From JAJPHJ01 sp035622315 (GTDB taxonomy: Bacteria; Vulcanimicrobiota; Vulcanimicrobiia; Eremiobacterales; Eremiobacteraceae), in NCBI GenBank assembly GCA_035622315.1, contig DASPVP010000017.1:1-37449 (forward strand): DNA of 37,449 nucleotides, written 5' to 3'. Positions 5,511-13,903 of the stretch are shown one piece after another. The notes under the pieces are model-generated. The model was not told the origin of the DNA, searched no databases, and saw only the letters and a list, made by a program, of their open reading frames with translations. The number at the start of each line of letters is the position of its first letter. Positions within the stretch are counted from its first letter, which is position 1. The position numbers and the translations under genes are program-made.

Positions 5511-7361
5511 GTGAACCCGGATTTCGACGTCGTCGTCGTGGGCGCGGGCCACGCTGGATGCGAAGCGGCCTTGGCGAGCGCGCGGATGGGTGCGCGCACG
5601 CTCTTGCTCAGCGGCAACCTCGACACCATCGGGCTCATGCCGTGCAATCCTTCGATCGGCGGCCCGGCGAAGGGGCAGCTGGTTCGAGAAGTCGACGCGC
5701 TCGGCGGCGAGATGGCCTGCTGCATCGATCACACGTCGTTGCACGTCCGGTGGCTCAACGAGGGCAAGGGTCCGGCGGTGCGCGCGCTGCGCGCCCAGGC
5801 CGATAAACGCGCATACGCGCAACGGATGAAAGCGACCGTCGAAAGCCAGCCTCGCCTCACCGTCCGCCAAGGTCTGGTCGTAGGGCTCGTGCAGGATGGG
5901 GGTGAGATCGCAGGCGTGACCCTTGCGAGCGCCCTGACGATCCGCGCGCGCCAGGTTGTCATCGCGACCGGCACCTTTTTGGGCGGCAAGCTCTTCGCAG
6001 GGGAAAAAGGGATACCAGGAGGCCGCGCAGGCGAGCTACCTGCTCGTGGGCTCGGCGAAGCTCTTCTGCAGCTCGGCTTCGACATGGGGCGGTTGAAAAC
6101 GGGAACGCCGCCGCGCGTTCATGCGGATAGCATCGACTACCAAGAAACGCTCGAGCAGCCGCCGAGCGCAACACCGCTCATGTTCTCCTACAGAAGCGCG
6201 CCGATGTTCCACGGCCCACAACTGTCTTGCCACATCACGTCCACCAGCGAAAGCACCCACGAGCTCGTCCGCAAGAACCTTCACCGCTCCCCGATGTACG
6301 GATTGAACCTCATCTCCGGAAGGGGGCCGCGCTACTGTCCCTCTATAGAGGACAAGGTTATCAAGTTCTCACACAACCCTAGCCATCAGATATTCCTCGA
6401 GCCGGAAGGCTGGAACACAAAGGAAGTGTATGTGGGTGGGTTTTCGACGTCACTGCCCGAGGACGTACAGCTTGCCATGCTGCGCACGTTGCCCGGTTTG
6501 GGGCGAGCGGAGATGATGCGTGCTGGATACGCGGTGGAGTACGACTTCGTCAATCCCATCGAGTTGCGCACGACGCTCGAGACGAAACGCGTGCCCGGAC
6601 TCTTCCACGCGGGCCAGATCAACGGAACATCGGGCTACGAAGAGGCAGCGGCGCAAGGCATCCTTGCCGGGATCAATGCCGCGCGCCGCGCGCAAGGCGA
6701 GGCGGGGATAGAGCTATCGCGAGCGAGCTCGTACATCGGAACTCTGGTCGACGACCTGGTGACGAAAGGGACCGCCGAACCGTACCGCATGCTCACATCC
6801 CGAGCGGAACATCGTCTTTTGCTTCGGCACGACAACGCGGACGAGCGGCTCACGCCGATCGGGCGTGCGGCTGGGTTGGTCGACGATGCGTCGTTCGCCG
6901 ATTTCGAAAAACGCATGTCGAGGATCGACAGAGAGCGCGACAGCCTGCGCGAGACCAAAGCGAGCGCCGAACTCACAGAGCGGTTCGGAGCCCCTCCTGG
7001 CGCGACGCTCGAGGAGCTCCTTCGGAGGGTACAGGTCGGGTACGCGGACGTCTGCAGCGATCAATTCCCCGCAGATCTCGGCGAGCGCGTTGAGATCCAG
7101 GTCAAATACGACGGCTATATCAGGCGCGAGGCGCTAGCGATCGAGAGGATCGGCAAGGCCGATGGCGTGCGGATTCCCGCGTCGTTCGCGTACGCGGAGT
7201 GCGCAAGTTTGTCGCGTGAAGCCAGAGAAAAGCTCGGGGCGGTGAAGCCCACGACGCTTGGACAGGCGAGACGGATTCCAGGGGTGACCCCTGCGGATGT
7301 CGGCGTGCTTTACGTGCTGGTATCCAAGGAAGCAAGATCGACCGCACCTAGCCATCCGTGA
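5511..7361 (+). CDS. mnmG: tRNA uridine-5-carboxymethylaminomethyl modification enzyme MnmG
   Basis: FAD-dependent partner of MnmE. The 616-residue length matches the family (about 620). The N terminus carries the dinucleotide-binding motif VVVGAGHAGCEAALASARMG, then MPCNPSIGGPAKGQLVREVDA, and later the family blocks GRLKTGTPPR, NGTSGYEEAAAQG and LVTKGTAEPYRMLTSRAEHRL. The C-terminal helical domain that binds tRNA and MnmE is present and complete. It starts with GTG and its TGA overlaps the GTG of rsmG (GTGA). Position directly after mnmE is the usual one next to a replication origin. Confidence 0.97.
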   Translation: MNPDFDVVVVGAGHAGCEAALASARMGARTLLLSGNLDTIGLMPCNPSIGGPAKGQLVREVDALGGEMACCIDHTSLHVRWLNEGKGPAVRALRAQADKRAYAQRMKATVESQPRLTVRQGLVVGLVQDGGEIAGVTLASALTIRARQVVIATGTFLGGKLFAGEKGIPGGRAGELPARGLGEALLQLGFDMGRLKTGTPPRVHADSIDYQETLEQPPSATPLMFSYRSAPMFHGPQLSCHITSTSESTHELVRKNLHRSPMYGLNLISGRGPRYCPSIEDKVIKFSHNPSHQIFLEPEGWNTKEVYVGGFSTSLPEDVQLAMLRTLPGLGRAEMMRAGYAVEYDFVNPIELRTTLETKRVPGLFHAGQINGTSGYEEAAAQGILAGINAARRAQGEAGIELSRASSYIGTLVDDLVTKGTAEPYRMLTSRAEHRLLLRHDNADERLTPIGRAAGLVDDASFADFEKRMSRIDRERDSLRETKASAELTERFGAPPGATLEELLRRVQVGYADVCSDQFPADLGERVEIQVKYDGYIRREALAIERIGKADGVRIPASFAYAECASLSREAREKLGAVKPTTLGQARRIPGVTPADVGVLYVLVSKEARSTAPSHP

Positions 7362-8032
7362 CTGCTGGTCCGACGGAAGTCCTGGAAAATGGGCTGACAG
7401 AGCTTGGGGTTAGTATCCCTAAGACCGCCGCAACCAAACTTATCGACTACGCCGAGCTCGTAATAGAGCACAACGCAGCCACAAACCTAACCGGGGCAAG
7501 ATCGGTCACGAGCTTCGTCACCGAGCAGATCCTTGATTGTCTCTCGATGCTGACGGTCATAGTACCTCGGGGGCCGCTCGTCGACGTTGGTAGCGGTGCA
7601 GGTCTCCCAGGGATACCGCTCGCGATCGCGTTGCCAAGGCTAAGCTTTTTTCTCCTCGAGCCTCGAGCAAAGCGTGCCGGGTTCCTAGAACTGGCAGCTG
7701 GGCGGCTAGGGCTCGGCAAGGTACAGGTCGTCAAAAGCTCGGCTCTTGGGCCAGGGTCGGAACGGCTCGCAGGGTTGGCTGGAGCCGCCACAGTGCGGGC
7801 GGTGACGGAACCGGAGAGAGCCTTCTCCCTCGCGGCGCCTTTCTTGCGTGTTGGCGGATCGGCCATCCTATATCGGGGCAAGGCTGGAGAGGCTAGCCGA
7901 CGGGAAGCAAACGCGGCGCGGCGCGCCGGCCTTGGAGGTATAAGGATAGAACCCGTAAGCGTGCCGGGTCTGAACGCGTCCAGACACATATGGATAGCAA
8001 AGCGCGCCCGAAGCTTTCAAAGGGCGCAGTAG
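7358..8032 (+). CDS. rsmG: 16S rRNA (guanine(527)-N7)-methyltransferase
   Basis: Methylates N7 of G527 in 16S rRNA using SAM; loss in other bacteria gives low-level streptomycin resistance. The 224-residue protein has the Rossmann-fold SAM motif LVDVGSGAGLPGIPLAIALP (about 74-93), the N-terminal HNAATNLTGARS element (N-x-NLTG is diagnostic for RsmG), the LEPRAKRAGFL acidic loop and the VRAVTEPE motif. It overlaps mnmG by GTGA. Codon use is visibly different from its neighbours: many ATA, CTA, AGG, AGA and GGG/GGA codons instead of the C/G-ending ones, a shift that continues into the first 200 bases of the next gene. Confidence 0.95.
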   Translation: MTAGPTEVLENGLTELGVSIPKTAATKLIDYAELVIEHNAATNLTGARSVTSFVTEQILDCLSMLTVIVPRGPLVDVGSGAGLPGIPLAIALPRLSFFLLEPRAKRAGFLELAAGRLGLGKVQVVKSSALGPGSERLAGLAGAATVRAVTEPERAFSLAAPFLRVGGSAILYRGKAGEASRREANAARRAGLGGIRIEPVSVPGLNASRHIWIAKRARSFQRAQ

Positions 8033-8063
8033 AGCCCTAATCGCAGCGTGAATCCCATGCAAG

Positions 8064-8079
8064 TGTTTCACGTGAAACC
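8064..8079. promoter_or_regulatory. parS: parS centromere site
   Basis: TGTTTCACGTGAAACC matches the bacterial parS consensus TGTTTCACGTGAAACA at 15 of 16 positions and is palindromic around CACGTG. It lies in the 80-base gap between rsmG and the nucleotidyltransferase gene, 1.4 kb from parA. ParB loads here as a CTP-dependent clamp. I saw no second good copy in the window. Confidence 0.95.
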
Positions 8080-8112
8080 GTCCCGCAAAGTCGATGGCCG
8101 AGGGCTAGGATA

Positions 8113-9495
8113 TTGAGTGGTCCGGCACAGCTTGACCATCTTTTAGTCGGCGCTCTCGGCAAGGGGAACGTGCTCTCCGTCGGGGGCCGCGTGCGCGATG
8201 AGGTCCTAGAAGATCTTAGAAGGCCCGTGGCACCGTCACCGGATTTCGACTATCTCATCCTAGGTGTCCCGTATGACGAGATAGTCCAGAGATTGACACC
8301 TTTAGGTTCGGCGGAACTTGTCGGATCTTCGTTCGGCGTCATCAAGTTCACTCGCGACGGGGTGACCGTCGATATCGCGATGCCGCGTCGCGAACGCTCG
8401 AGCGGCGTTCACCATCGCGACTTCGTGGTGGAATCCGGGCCCGACATCCCACTCCTCGACGATTTAAGCCGACGCGATTTTCGGATGAACATGATGGCGC
8501 GCGATCTGAGCTCGGGCGAGCTGATCGACCCCTATGGTGGGGTTGAGGACTTACGTGCCGCTCGGCTCGATGCGTTGAAAGACGAAGCCTTCGTCGAAGA
8601 CCCCTTGCGCATTCTGCGAGGTGCGGGTTTCGCCGCTCGCTTCGACCTTCGGGCGACGGAGCGCACTCGCACGGCGATGCGGGCCGCTGCGAACCTGACG
8701 AACACCGTAGCGCCCGAGCGCATCGCGGACGAGCTCACGAAGCTCTTGACCAAAGCGGCTCGGCCGAGCATCGGATTCGAGCTGCTCCGCGATGTTGGCG
8801 CGCTGTCGGAAGTGCTGCCTGAGCTCTTGGAGGGCTGGGAGGTCGAGCAAAACGAGTTCCACCGCTACACCGTGTATTACCACGCCTTGCAGACGTGCGA
8901 TGACATCGCGCCAGACCTCGTGTTGCGACTCGCTGCGTTGCTCCACGACGTCGCCAAGCCGCGCACGAAGTCAGGCGCGCACTTCTACCGCCACGAGGTC
9001 GTCGGAGAAGAGATGGCGGAAGCGATGTTGACGCGCCTGCGGTTTTCGAGCGATGTCGTGCAACGCGTCGGGCGTCTCGTCAGGTACCACATGTTCGCTT
9101 CCGACGACGCGCTGACAGATGCCGCGGTCCGCCGCTTCATCCACCGCGTCGGTGCGGGCAGCGTGGAGCCGCTCTTCGACTTGCGCCGCGCGGATATCAC
9201 GGCCTCGGGCCTGCCCGAGCGCAATCCGGCCGAGCTCGACCGCTTCGCACGGCGAGTGCGCACGGAGCTGAGCGGGCACAGCGCGCTCGGTCTTGAGGAT
9301 CTGGCGATCGATGGCGCCACCGTCATCGCAGTGATGCGCGAACTCGGTCTCGTCGACCGCGAATTTCGTGGGGACGCGCGCGTAGGGGCCGCTCTCCGCG
9401 CCTGCCTCGACGTGGTCCTTGAAGATCCTGTGAAAAACACGGCACGCGAACTGCGCTCGATCGTGCGGGAATTTTTTTCGCGCAAGGAAAGGTAA
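8113..9495 (+). CDS. CCA tRNA nucleotidyltransferase / poly(A) polymerase family, HD domain
   Basis: A 460-residue class II nucleotidyltransferase. The N-terminal catalytic head has LSVGGRVRDEVL (21-32), the metal-binding D-x-D as DFD (44-46), RRDFRMN (120-126), EDPLRILRGAGFAARF (162-177; primer/ribose and neck) and APERIADEL. An HD phosphohydrolase domain follows with ALLHDVAKPRTK (275-286) and a downstream H. CCA-addition to tRNA 3' ends is the most likely role, consistent with the tRNA in this window that lacks an encoded CCA; a poly(A) polymerase or an A-adding enzyme is possible. Start is TTG at 8113, shortly after AGGGCTAGGA. Early codons share the less GC-biased use of rsmG. parA begins five bases after the stop. 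Confidence 0.88.
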   Translation: MSGPAQLDHLLVGALGKGNVLSVGGRVRDEVLEDLRRPVAPSPDFDYLILGVPYDEIVQRLTPLGSAELVGSSFGVIKFTRDGVTVDIAMPRRERSSGVHHRDFVVESGPDIPLLDDLSRRDFRMNMMARDLSSGELIDPYGGVEDLRAARLDALKDEAFVEDPLRILRGAGFAARFDLRATERTRTAMRAAANLTNTVAPERIADELTKLLTKAARPSIGFELLRDVGALSEVLPELLEGWEVEQNEFHRYTVYYHALQTCDDIAPDLVLRLAALLHDVAKPRTKSGAHFYRHEVVGEEMAEAMLTRLRFSSDVVQRVGRLVRYHMFASDDALTDAAVRRFIHRVGAGSVEPLFDLRRADITASGLPERNPAELDRFARRVRTELSGHSALGLEDLAIDGATVIAVMRELGLVDREFRGDARVGAALRACLDVVLEDPVKNTARELRSIVREFFSRKER

Positions 9496-9500
9496 CGGGC

Positions 9501-10328
9501 ATGTTGCACAACGGCGCCACCGCCGTCGCGAAGAGCGAGCACGCCGAGGCGAAACCACGCGCGGCACGTGCGCGTGTCATAGCGGTGACCAATCAGAAAG
9601 GCGGCGTTGGGAAGACCACCACGGCGATCAACCTGAGCGCCGACCTCGCGCGGCGCGGGCGGCGCGTCTTGCTCGTCGACGCAGATCCCCAGGGCAACGC
9701 CACGACCGGCATCGGCATCGAAAAAACGTCGCTGCCTGGGTGCATCTACGACGTGTTGGTCAAAGATCAGCCGCTCGAGGCCGTCATCCGGCCAAGCGGG
9801 GTCGCGTCGCTCTCGGTGGCGCCGGCGACGCTCAATCTGGCGGGAGCCGAGATCGAACTCGTTTCCGCGATCTCGCGCGAGTTGCGGCTGCGCAACGCGC
9901 TCGAACCGAGCCTGCCGTCGTACGACGACGTGGTGATCGACTGTCCGCCCTCGCTCGGACTCTTGACGTTGAACGCGATGAGCGCGGCCGATCGCCTCAT
10001 CGTGCCCATCCAAGCGGAATACTTCGCGCTCGAGGGACTCGGCCAGCTCACGGGCGTGATCGAACTCGTCAACCGGCATCTCAACCCGAAGATCGCCATC
10101 TTGGGCGTGCTGATCACGATGTTCGACGGGAGGACGAATCTCGCGGCACAGGTGGTCGAGGAGGTCGAGCGGTTTTTCCCTGGACTCGTGTTCCAAACGA
10201 GGGTACCACGCAGCGTGCGCCTCTCCGAGGCGCCCTCGCACGGAACCCCGATCGGTCTGTTCGACCCCAAGGGCAAGGGCGCGGCTGCGTACGCAGCGCT
10301 CGCAGAGGAGGTCTTAGCACGTGAATAA
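9501..10328 (+). CDS. parA: Chromosome-partitioning ATPase ParA (Soj)
   Basis: A 275-residue Walker-type ATPase that binds the nucleoid as an ATP dimer and moves ParB-parS complexes. The deviant Walker A box is NQKGGVGKTTTAINL (31-45), Walker A' is VLLVDADPQGNATTG, Walker B is VVIDCPPSLGLLT, and the C-terminal VPRSVRLSEAPSHG block is the usual chromosomal Soj signature. A 25-residue Ala/Arg/Lys-rich N-terminal extension precedes the first strand; such tails stimulate ATPase in partner proteins, but here they contact nothing visible. Ends inside the start of parB (8-base overlap), and a parS site lies 1.4 kb upstream, giving a complete ParABS set. Confidence 0.96.
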   Translation: MLHNGATAVAKSEHAEAKPRAARARVIAVTNQKGGVGKTTTAINLSADLARRGRRVLLVDADPQGNATTGIGIEKTSLPGCIYDVLVKDQPLEAVIRPSGVASLSVAPATLNLAGAEIELVSAISRELRLRNALEPSLPSYDDVVIDCPPSLGLLTLNAMSAADRLIVPIQAEYFALEGLGQLTGVIELVNRHLNPKIAILGVLITMFDGRTNLAAQVVEEVERFFPGLVFQTRVPRSVRLSEAPSHGTPIGLFDPKGKGAAAYAALAEEVLARE

Positions 10329-11199
10329 GCCCCGTGGACTTGGCCGAGGCCTCGGCGCTCTTTTTCCAGTCGCCGGTTCCATCGTCGCACCGCCTGCCTC
10401 GGACGTGCTCGTGCGCCGCATCGAGATCGAGCGGATCAAGCCAAATCCGCAGCAGCCGCGCCGAAGCTTCGACGAAGAGTCGCTAACCGCGCTCGCCGCT
10501 TCGATCCGTACACACGGGATCTTGGCGCCTATCATCGTGCGCCCACACCCCGACGTACCCGACAGCTATGAGATCGTGACCGGTGAGCGCCGCTGGCGGG
10601 CGGCGCGGCTCGCGGGCCACAGCACGATCGCAGCCATCGTCCGCGACGCGCCACCCGGCGAAGCGATAGAGCTCGCCATCTTGGAGAACGTCCAGCGAAC
10701 GGATCTGAATCCGATCGAAGAGGCGGCGGCGTATCGGGCGCTCATCGAAAAGCACGATTTCACGCAGGAGATCATCTCGCAAAGGATCGGCAAAAGCCGC
10801 CCGGCAGTCGCCAATGCGCTTCGGCTGCTCGCGCTGCCGGACGCGGTCCAGGCGCTCGTGCGCGACGGCGTCCTGTCGGCAGGCCACGCGCGCACGCTGG
10901 CAGCCCTGCCTCACGGGCGCGCGCAGGCGCTCGCGACCGAAGCGGTACGCCATCATTGGACCGTACGCGAACTCGAGCGCAAGAGCGCAGAGGCGAAAGA
11001 GCGCAAGACGTCTGGCGTCGCGGGCCGCGCCATGCTGCCACCCGACCTGGCCGAGGCCGAGAACCGGTTGCGCTTCGCGCTCGCGACGCGCGTGTCGCTG
11101 CACCCGCGTCACGGGGGCGGTGGGACGATCGAGGTGCACTACGCGGACGATAGCGAGCTCACGCGCATCTTGGACCACGTCGCACCGCACGACACGTAA
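10321..11199 (+). CDS. parB: Chromosome-partitioning protein ParB (Spo0J), CTPase
   Basis: A 292-residue ParB starting with GTG. The N-terminal KPRGLGRGLGALFP stretch is the short ParA-stimulating tail typical of chromosomal ParB. The CTP-binding core includes PNPQQPRRSF, GILAPIIVRP and TGERRWRAARLAG (GERR box, 88-91). The ILENVQRTDLNPIEEA block and the HTH around FTQEIISQRIGKSRPAVANALRL bind parS. The C-terminal dimerisation part ends GGGTIEVHYADDSELTRILDHV. parA overlaps the start by eight bases, so the two are co-translated. Confidence 0.96.
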   Translation: MNKPRGLGRGLGALFPVAGSIVAPPASDVLVRRIEIERIKPNPQQPRRSFDEESLTALAASIRTHGILAPIIVRPHPDVPDSYEIVTGERRWRAARLAGHSTIAAIVRDAPPGEAIELAILENVQRTDLNPIEEAAAYRALIEKHDFTQEIISQRIGKSRPAVANALRLLALPDAVQALVRDGVLSAGHARTLAALPHGRAQALATEAVRHHWTVRELERKSAEAKERKTSGVAGRAMLPPDLAEAENRLRFALATRVSLHPRHGGGGTIEVHYADDSELTRILDHVAPHDT

Positions 11200-11210
11200 G
11201 CGAGGATTTG

Positions 11211-12992
11211 ATGAGGTATTTCCGGGTGGCCGCGTGCGCCATCGCCGCGGCACTCGTCTCCTGCCTCGGCGGCGCGGCAAGCGCCGCCTCGAACCTGTCG
11301 GTGGCCTTGATCTGGCGCGTGCCGGCGCCCCAGGCGACGAGTGCCGACGTGCAGCCGATCGAAGCAGGCATCGTCGCCCTGGGGTTCATCGCGCCGCAGC
11401 TCGACGCGCTCGCGCGTCACCCGGGCGCCAAGGTCACGCTCGCGCTCGATCCAGTCTTCGTTGACGCGCTGCAGCGCGCAGCGCAAGGCTCGGACGCACT
11501 CGCGGGTCTGGGAGCAGGCGCCTTGCGGCCCAGCGATCCACGCACGAACGAGCTGCTCGAGTCGCTTGCGACAGATGTCGTGCCAAGCGTCGATCTCCAG
11601 TCCAGGAAAGCGGCCTCGCGTTTTCTCGCCGAGGCGGCAGAGGCGCGGTTGATCCTCATGGGTAGCACTGCCGCGAACTTCACGCACGCTGACGACGTCG
11701 ACTTCGTCGCCAATGCGCTGCTCCTGTCGATGCAGAGCAGCGGGTATGCGTCCGACGAGGTGGACTTGCTCGATCGCACAACGCTCTCGAGCGAGGACCT
11801 GGGCGCGGTGAGCAGAGATTTCGCGACTGCGTGTCAGGACGTGTTGCAGCGATTACGCCAGGACGCGCGCGCCGGCACGGTCGAGCTCGCAGCGCTGCCG
11901 GCATACGAACCGATCCTGCCGCTCGTGATCGACGCAGCGGGGCGCGATCAGCGAGTGCCCTTCACCGTCGCCTTCAGCGCCAGCAGCGATGCGACGGCGG
12001 CTATCGATGAAGGGCTCAGCGCAGTCGCGTCGCTCGACCCGACGCACGGGGCGGCCGGTGTCGTGTCGCCGAGCGGTGCCTACGATGACGAGACGGCCGC
12101 GCTCTTGCAAGCCCGGCACGCCGCGTATGCGGTCTTCTCCGAGCGGGTTGTCAAAGCGAGCGTCGGCGCAGCAGCCGCAGCCGTGGCCGATGCTCGCGGT
12201 GCGGCTTACCGCGCGTATCTGATGGAGACGACGAAAACCGCGACCATCCCGATTTTCTTCTGCAGCGATACGGCGAGCACGGCGATCGACTCGCAGCCGC
12301 TGCGTTCTCCGGCGACGTCGATGGCGGACCGCCTGCGTCTGGCCGTGCGGGCAGCCCTTGACGCGACGCAAGGACAGGGAGCGTCTGTCGTGGTGCTGTG
12401 CCTGCCGGCGACCGGTTCGATCTTGCACCGTCAAGATCGGGCAGCGGCGTTGGACGCGATCGCGGCGGCGCTCGCGTCAGGCGTAGAACGCGGCACGACG
12501 CCGCGCGATTTCCTCGCGACAGACCCTCCGACCGCGCCCACGTATGGTTACGAAGCGGCAAGCGAGCTCGGCGACTTCTCGTTGTGGATGGGATCGGCGA
12601 ACCAAGCGAGCATGTGGAACGCCCTGGACGCGGCGCGCACTGCCGCCGGCGGCGACAGCGCGGTCGCAAACGCGGCGACACGCGATGCCTTGCTACAGGC
12701 AGAATCGGGCCGCTGGTTTCTCGCGCTGGCACTCGCGCAGCCGCAATACCTCACAAATGGCGCACTCGCGCAATTTAGGGACCTCATCACGCGCATCTAT
12801 CACTCGGCAGGCAAAGATGCGCCACGCACGATCGCGCCGGTGAAGCTCGGCACGCCGTCACCCGCACCCCTAACGACCCCTGCCGCGCGGCCATCCCCCG
12901 TTCCCACAGCCTCGCCGTCCCCGGCAGCAGGCACGTCTGCGCCTCCAGGCACGCCTAGTCCGAGCCCGTCGCCCGGGCCAAGCCATGCCTGA
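11211..12992 (+). CDS. Secreted GH57-like (alpha-amylase/deacetylase fold) protein
   Basis: A 593-residue exported protein. Residues 1-25 form a signal peptide (RYFRVAACAIAAALVSC, then AASAAS). The mature part resembles glycoside hydrolase family 57 in outline: an early LSVALIWRVPAP strand, TLALDPVFVDAL, a segment GAAGVVSPSGAYDDETAALL, and near the C terminus SLWMGSANQASMWNALDAAR followed by ALLQAESGRWFLALAL and a FRDLITRIYHSAG helix, which parallels the helix bundle that closes GH57 domains (usually LLAEGSDWFWW...LFR-H-). The typical aromatic/acidic active-site residues are hard to find, so activity is uncertain. The last 45 residues are Pro/Ser/Thr/Ala-rich, as in wall- or surface-anchored linkers. 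ATG 11211 follows CGAGGA; a TTG at 11208 is the alternative. I do not know the substrate. Confidence 0.6.
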   Translation: MRYFRVAACAIAAALVSCLGGAASAASNLSVALIWRVPAPQATSADVQPIEAGIVALGFIAPQLDALARHPGAKVTLALDPVFVDALQRAAQGSDALAGLGAGALRPSDPRTNELLESLATDVVPSVDLQSRKAASRFLAEAAEARLILMGSTAANFTHADDVDFVANALLLSMQSSGYASDEVDLLDRTTLSSEDLGAVSRDFATACQDVLQRLRQDARAGTVELAALPAYEPILPLVIDAAGRDQRVPFTVAFSASSDATAAIDEGLSAVASLDPTHGAAGVVSPSGAYDDETAALLQARHAAYAVFSERVVKASVGAAAAAVADARGAAYRAYLMETTKTATIPIFFCSDTASTAIDSQPLRSPATSMADRLRLAVRAALDATQGQGASVVVLCLPATGSILHRQDRAAALDAIAAALASGVERGTTPRDFLATDPPTAPTYGYEAASELGDFSLWMGSANQASMWNALDAARTAAGGDSAVANAATRDALLQAESGRWFLALALAQPQYLTNGALAQFRDLITRIYHSAGKDAPRTIAPVKLGTPSPAPLTTPAARPSPVPTASPSPAAGTSAPPGTPSPSPSPGPSHA

Positions 12993-13004
12993 CCCAAACA
13001 GTTG

Positions 13005-13035
13005 TTCTCCACATATGCACAGGGCTTGTGGACAG
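13005..13035. other. Cluster of three DnaA-box-like words
   Basis: In the short gap after the GH57-like gene, TTCTCCACA (13005-13013, one mismatch to TTATCCACA), ATATGCACA (13013-13021, two mismatches) and, on the minus strand, CTGTCCACA (13027-13035, one mismatch to TTGTCCACA) lie within 31 bases. Such density is unlikely in GC-rich DNA by chance. It could be part of the origin, a DnaA-titration site or a DnaA-regulated promoter. Confidence 0.4.
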
Positions 13036-13048
13036 GGCCAAAGCGAGC

Positions 13049-13828
13049 GTGAAACGCAGCCAAGCCGTCGCCCTTAGCATTGGAAGCGTGGATCCGACGC
13101 AAGCTGCGGGCGTAACCGTCGATCTTGCCGTTTATCGCGCCGCCGGGGTGGCAGGCACCTGTGCGATCGCCGCCTTAACCGCTCAGAACGCACGGCGCGT
13201 GACTGGCATGCATCCGATACCCGCCGCGTTCTTGCGCCGCCAGCTCGAGTCGATCTGGCAACAAGTGCTGCCCCACGCGATCTGCATCGGGCTGTTGCCG
13301 GATGCGCGACTCATCCGATCCGTCGACGCGTTCTTACGAAGCCACGCGCCGCGCTATGGCGTCGTCATCGATCCGGCCGCCGCCTCGAGCAGCGGCCACA
13401 CGTTTTGCGGTCCTCGCGAGATCGCAGCGTTGCGCACGCTCTGCGCCCGCGCGACCATCGTCACGCCGAACGCGAGCGAAGCGGCCTTGCTTACGGGCCG
13501 GCCGGTCCGTTCGATCGCAGAGGCGCTCGCGGCCGCCCAGACGATCGCGCGCGCCGGATGCGCGGTCCTCGTCACAGGCGGACATCTGCCGGGTTCGCGC
13601 TGCACCGATGTGCTCGTCGATCGATACGGCGTCGTGCGTCGCTTCAGCGGCGCGCGCATCGCTTCGACGTTGCGTGGTTCCGGCGGGATACTCGCGGCCG
13701 GTATCACCGCGTGGCTTGCTCGCGGTGCCTCGCTCGAAGAAGCGGTGCTGCGAGCGCGTGCGATCGTGCGACGCGCGTTTCGCGCAGCGCGGCGTGTTGG
13801 ACGAGGCGCACCGCAACTCGTCATCTGA
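13049..13828 (+). CDS. ThiD-like ribokinase-fold protein lacking the catalytic motif
   Basis: About 259 residues with the outline of hydroxymethylpyrimidine/phosphomethylpyrimidine kinase: ALSIGSVDPTQAAGVTVDL near the N terminus (ThiD: GSDPSGGAGIQADL), VIDPAAASSSGHTF, TPNASEAALLTGRP, and VLVTGGHLPG. The anion-hole/catalytic block is changed: ThiD has HGTGCT, here the aligned stretch is LRGSGGIL, so both the conserved T and the catalytic Cys (Asp in other family members) are gone. The N-terminal substrate loop also lost its GG pair. It may be a diverged sugar or vitamin kinase with another mechanism, or a pseudokinase. GTG at 13049 gives an N terminus of family type; GTG 13028 is open too but lies in the DnaA-box-like cluster. 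No thiamine gene is nearby. Confidence 0.65.
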   Translation: MKRSQAVALSIGSVDPTQAAGVTVDLAVYRAAGVAGTCAIAALTAQNARRVTGMHPIPAAFLRRQLESIWQQVLPHAICIGLLPDARLIRSVDAFLRSHAPRYGVVIDPAAASSSGHTFCGPREIAALRTLCARATIVTPNASEAALLTGRPVRSIAEALAAAQTIARAGCAVLVTGGHLPGSRCTDVLVDRYGVVRRFSGARIASTLRGSGGILAAGITAWLARGASLEEAVLRARAIVRRAFRAARRVGRGAPQLVI

Positions 13829-13847
13829 CGAGGCGCTGAACATACGG

Positions 13848-13873
13848 CGGGCCGCCATGATGATGGCGGCCCG
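13848..13873. terminator. Strong hairpin between convergent genes
   Basis: CGGGCCGCCAT, loop GATG, ATGGCGGCCCG forms an 11-bp perfect stem between the stop of the ThiD-like gene and the stop of the zinc-ribbon gene on the other strand. There is no T run, so it is a hairpin-only, probably bidirectional terminator or transcript end. Confidence 0.65.
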
Positions 13874-13903
13874 AGAGGGTGGTACGCGAAGGGTCGTTGC
13901 GCG

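Noticed and set aside
3828..5870. A 680-codon frame antisense to khpB, mnmE and mnmG
   Set aside because: Fully antisense to genes with intact diagnostic motifs and without any recognisable domain.
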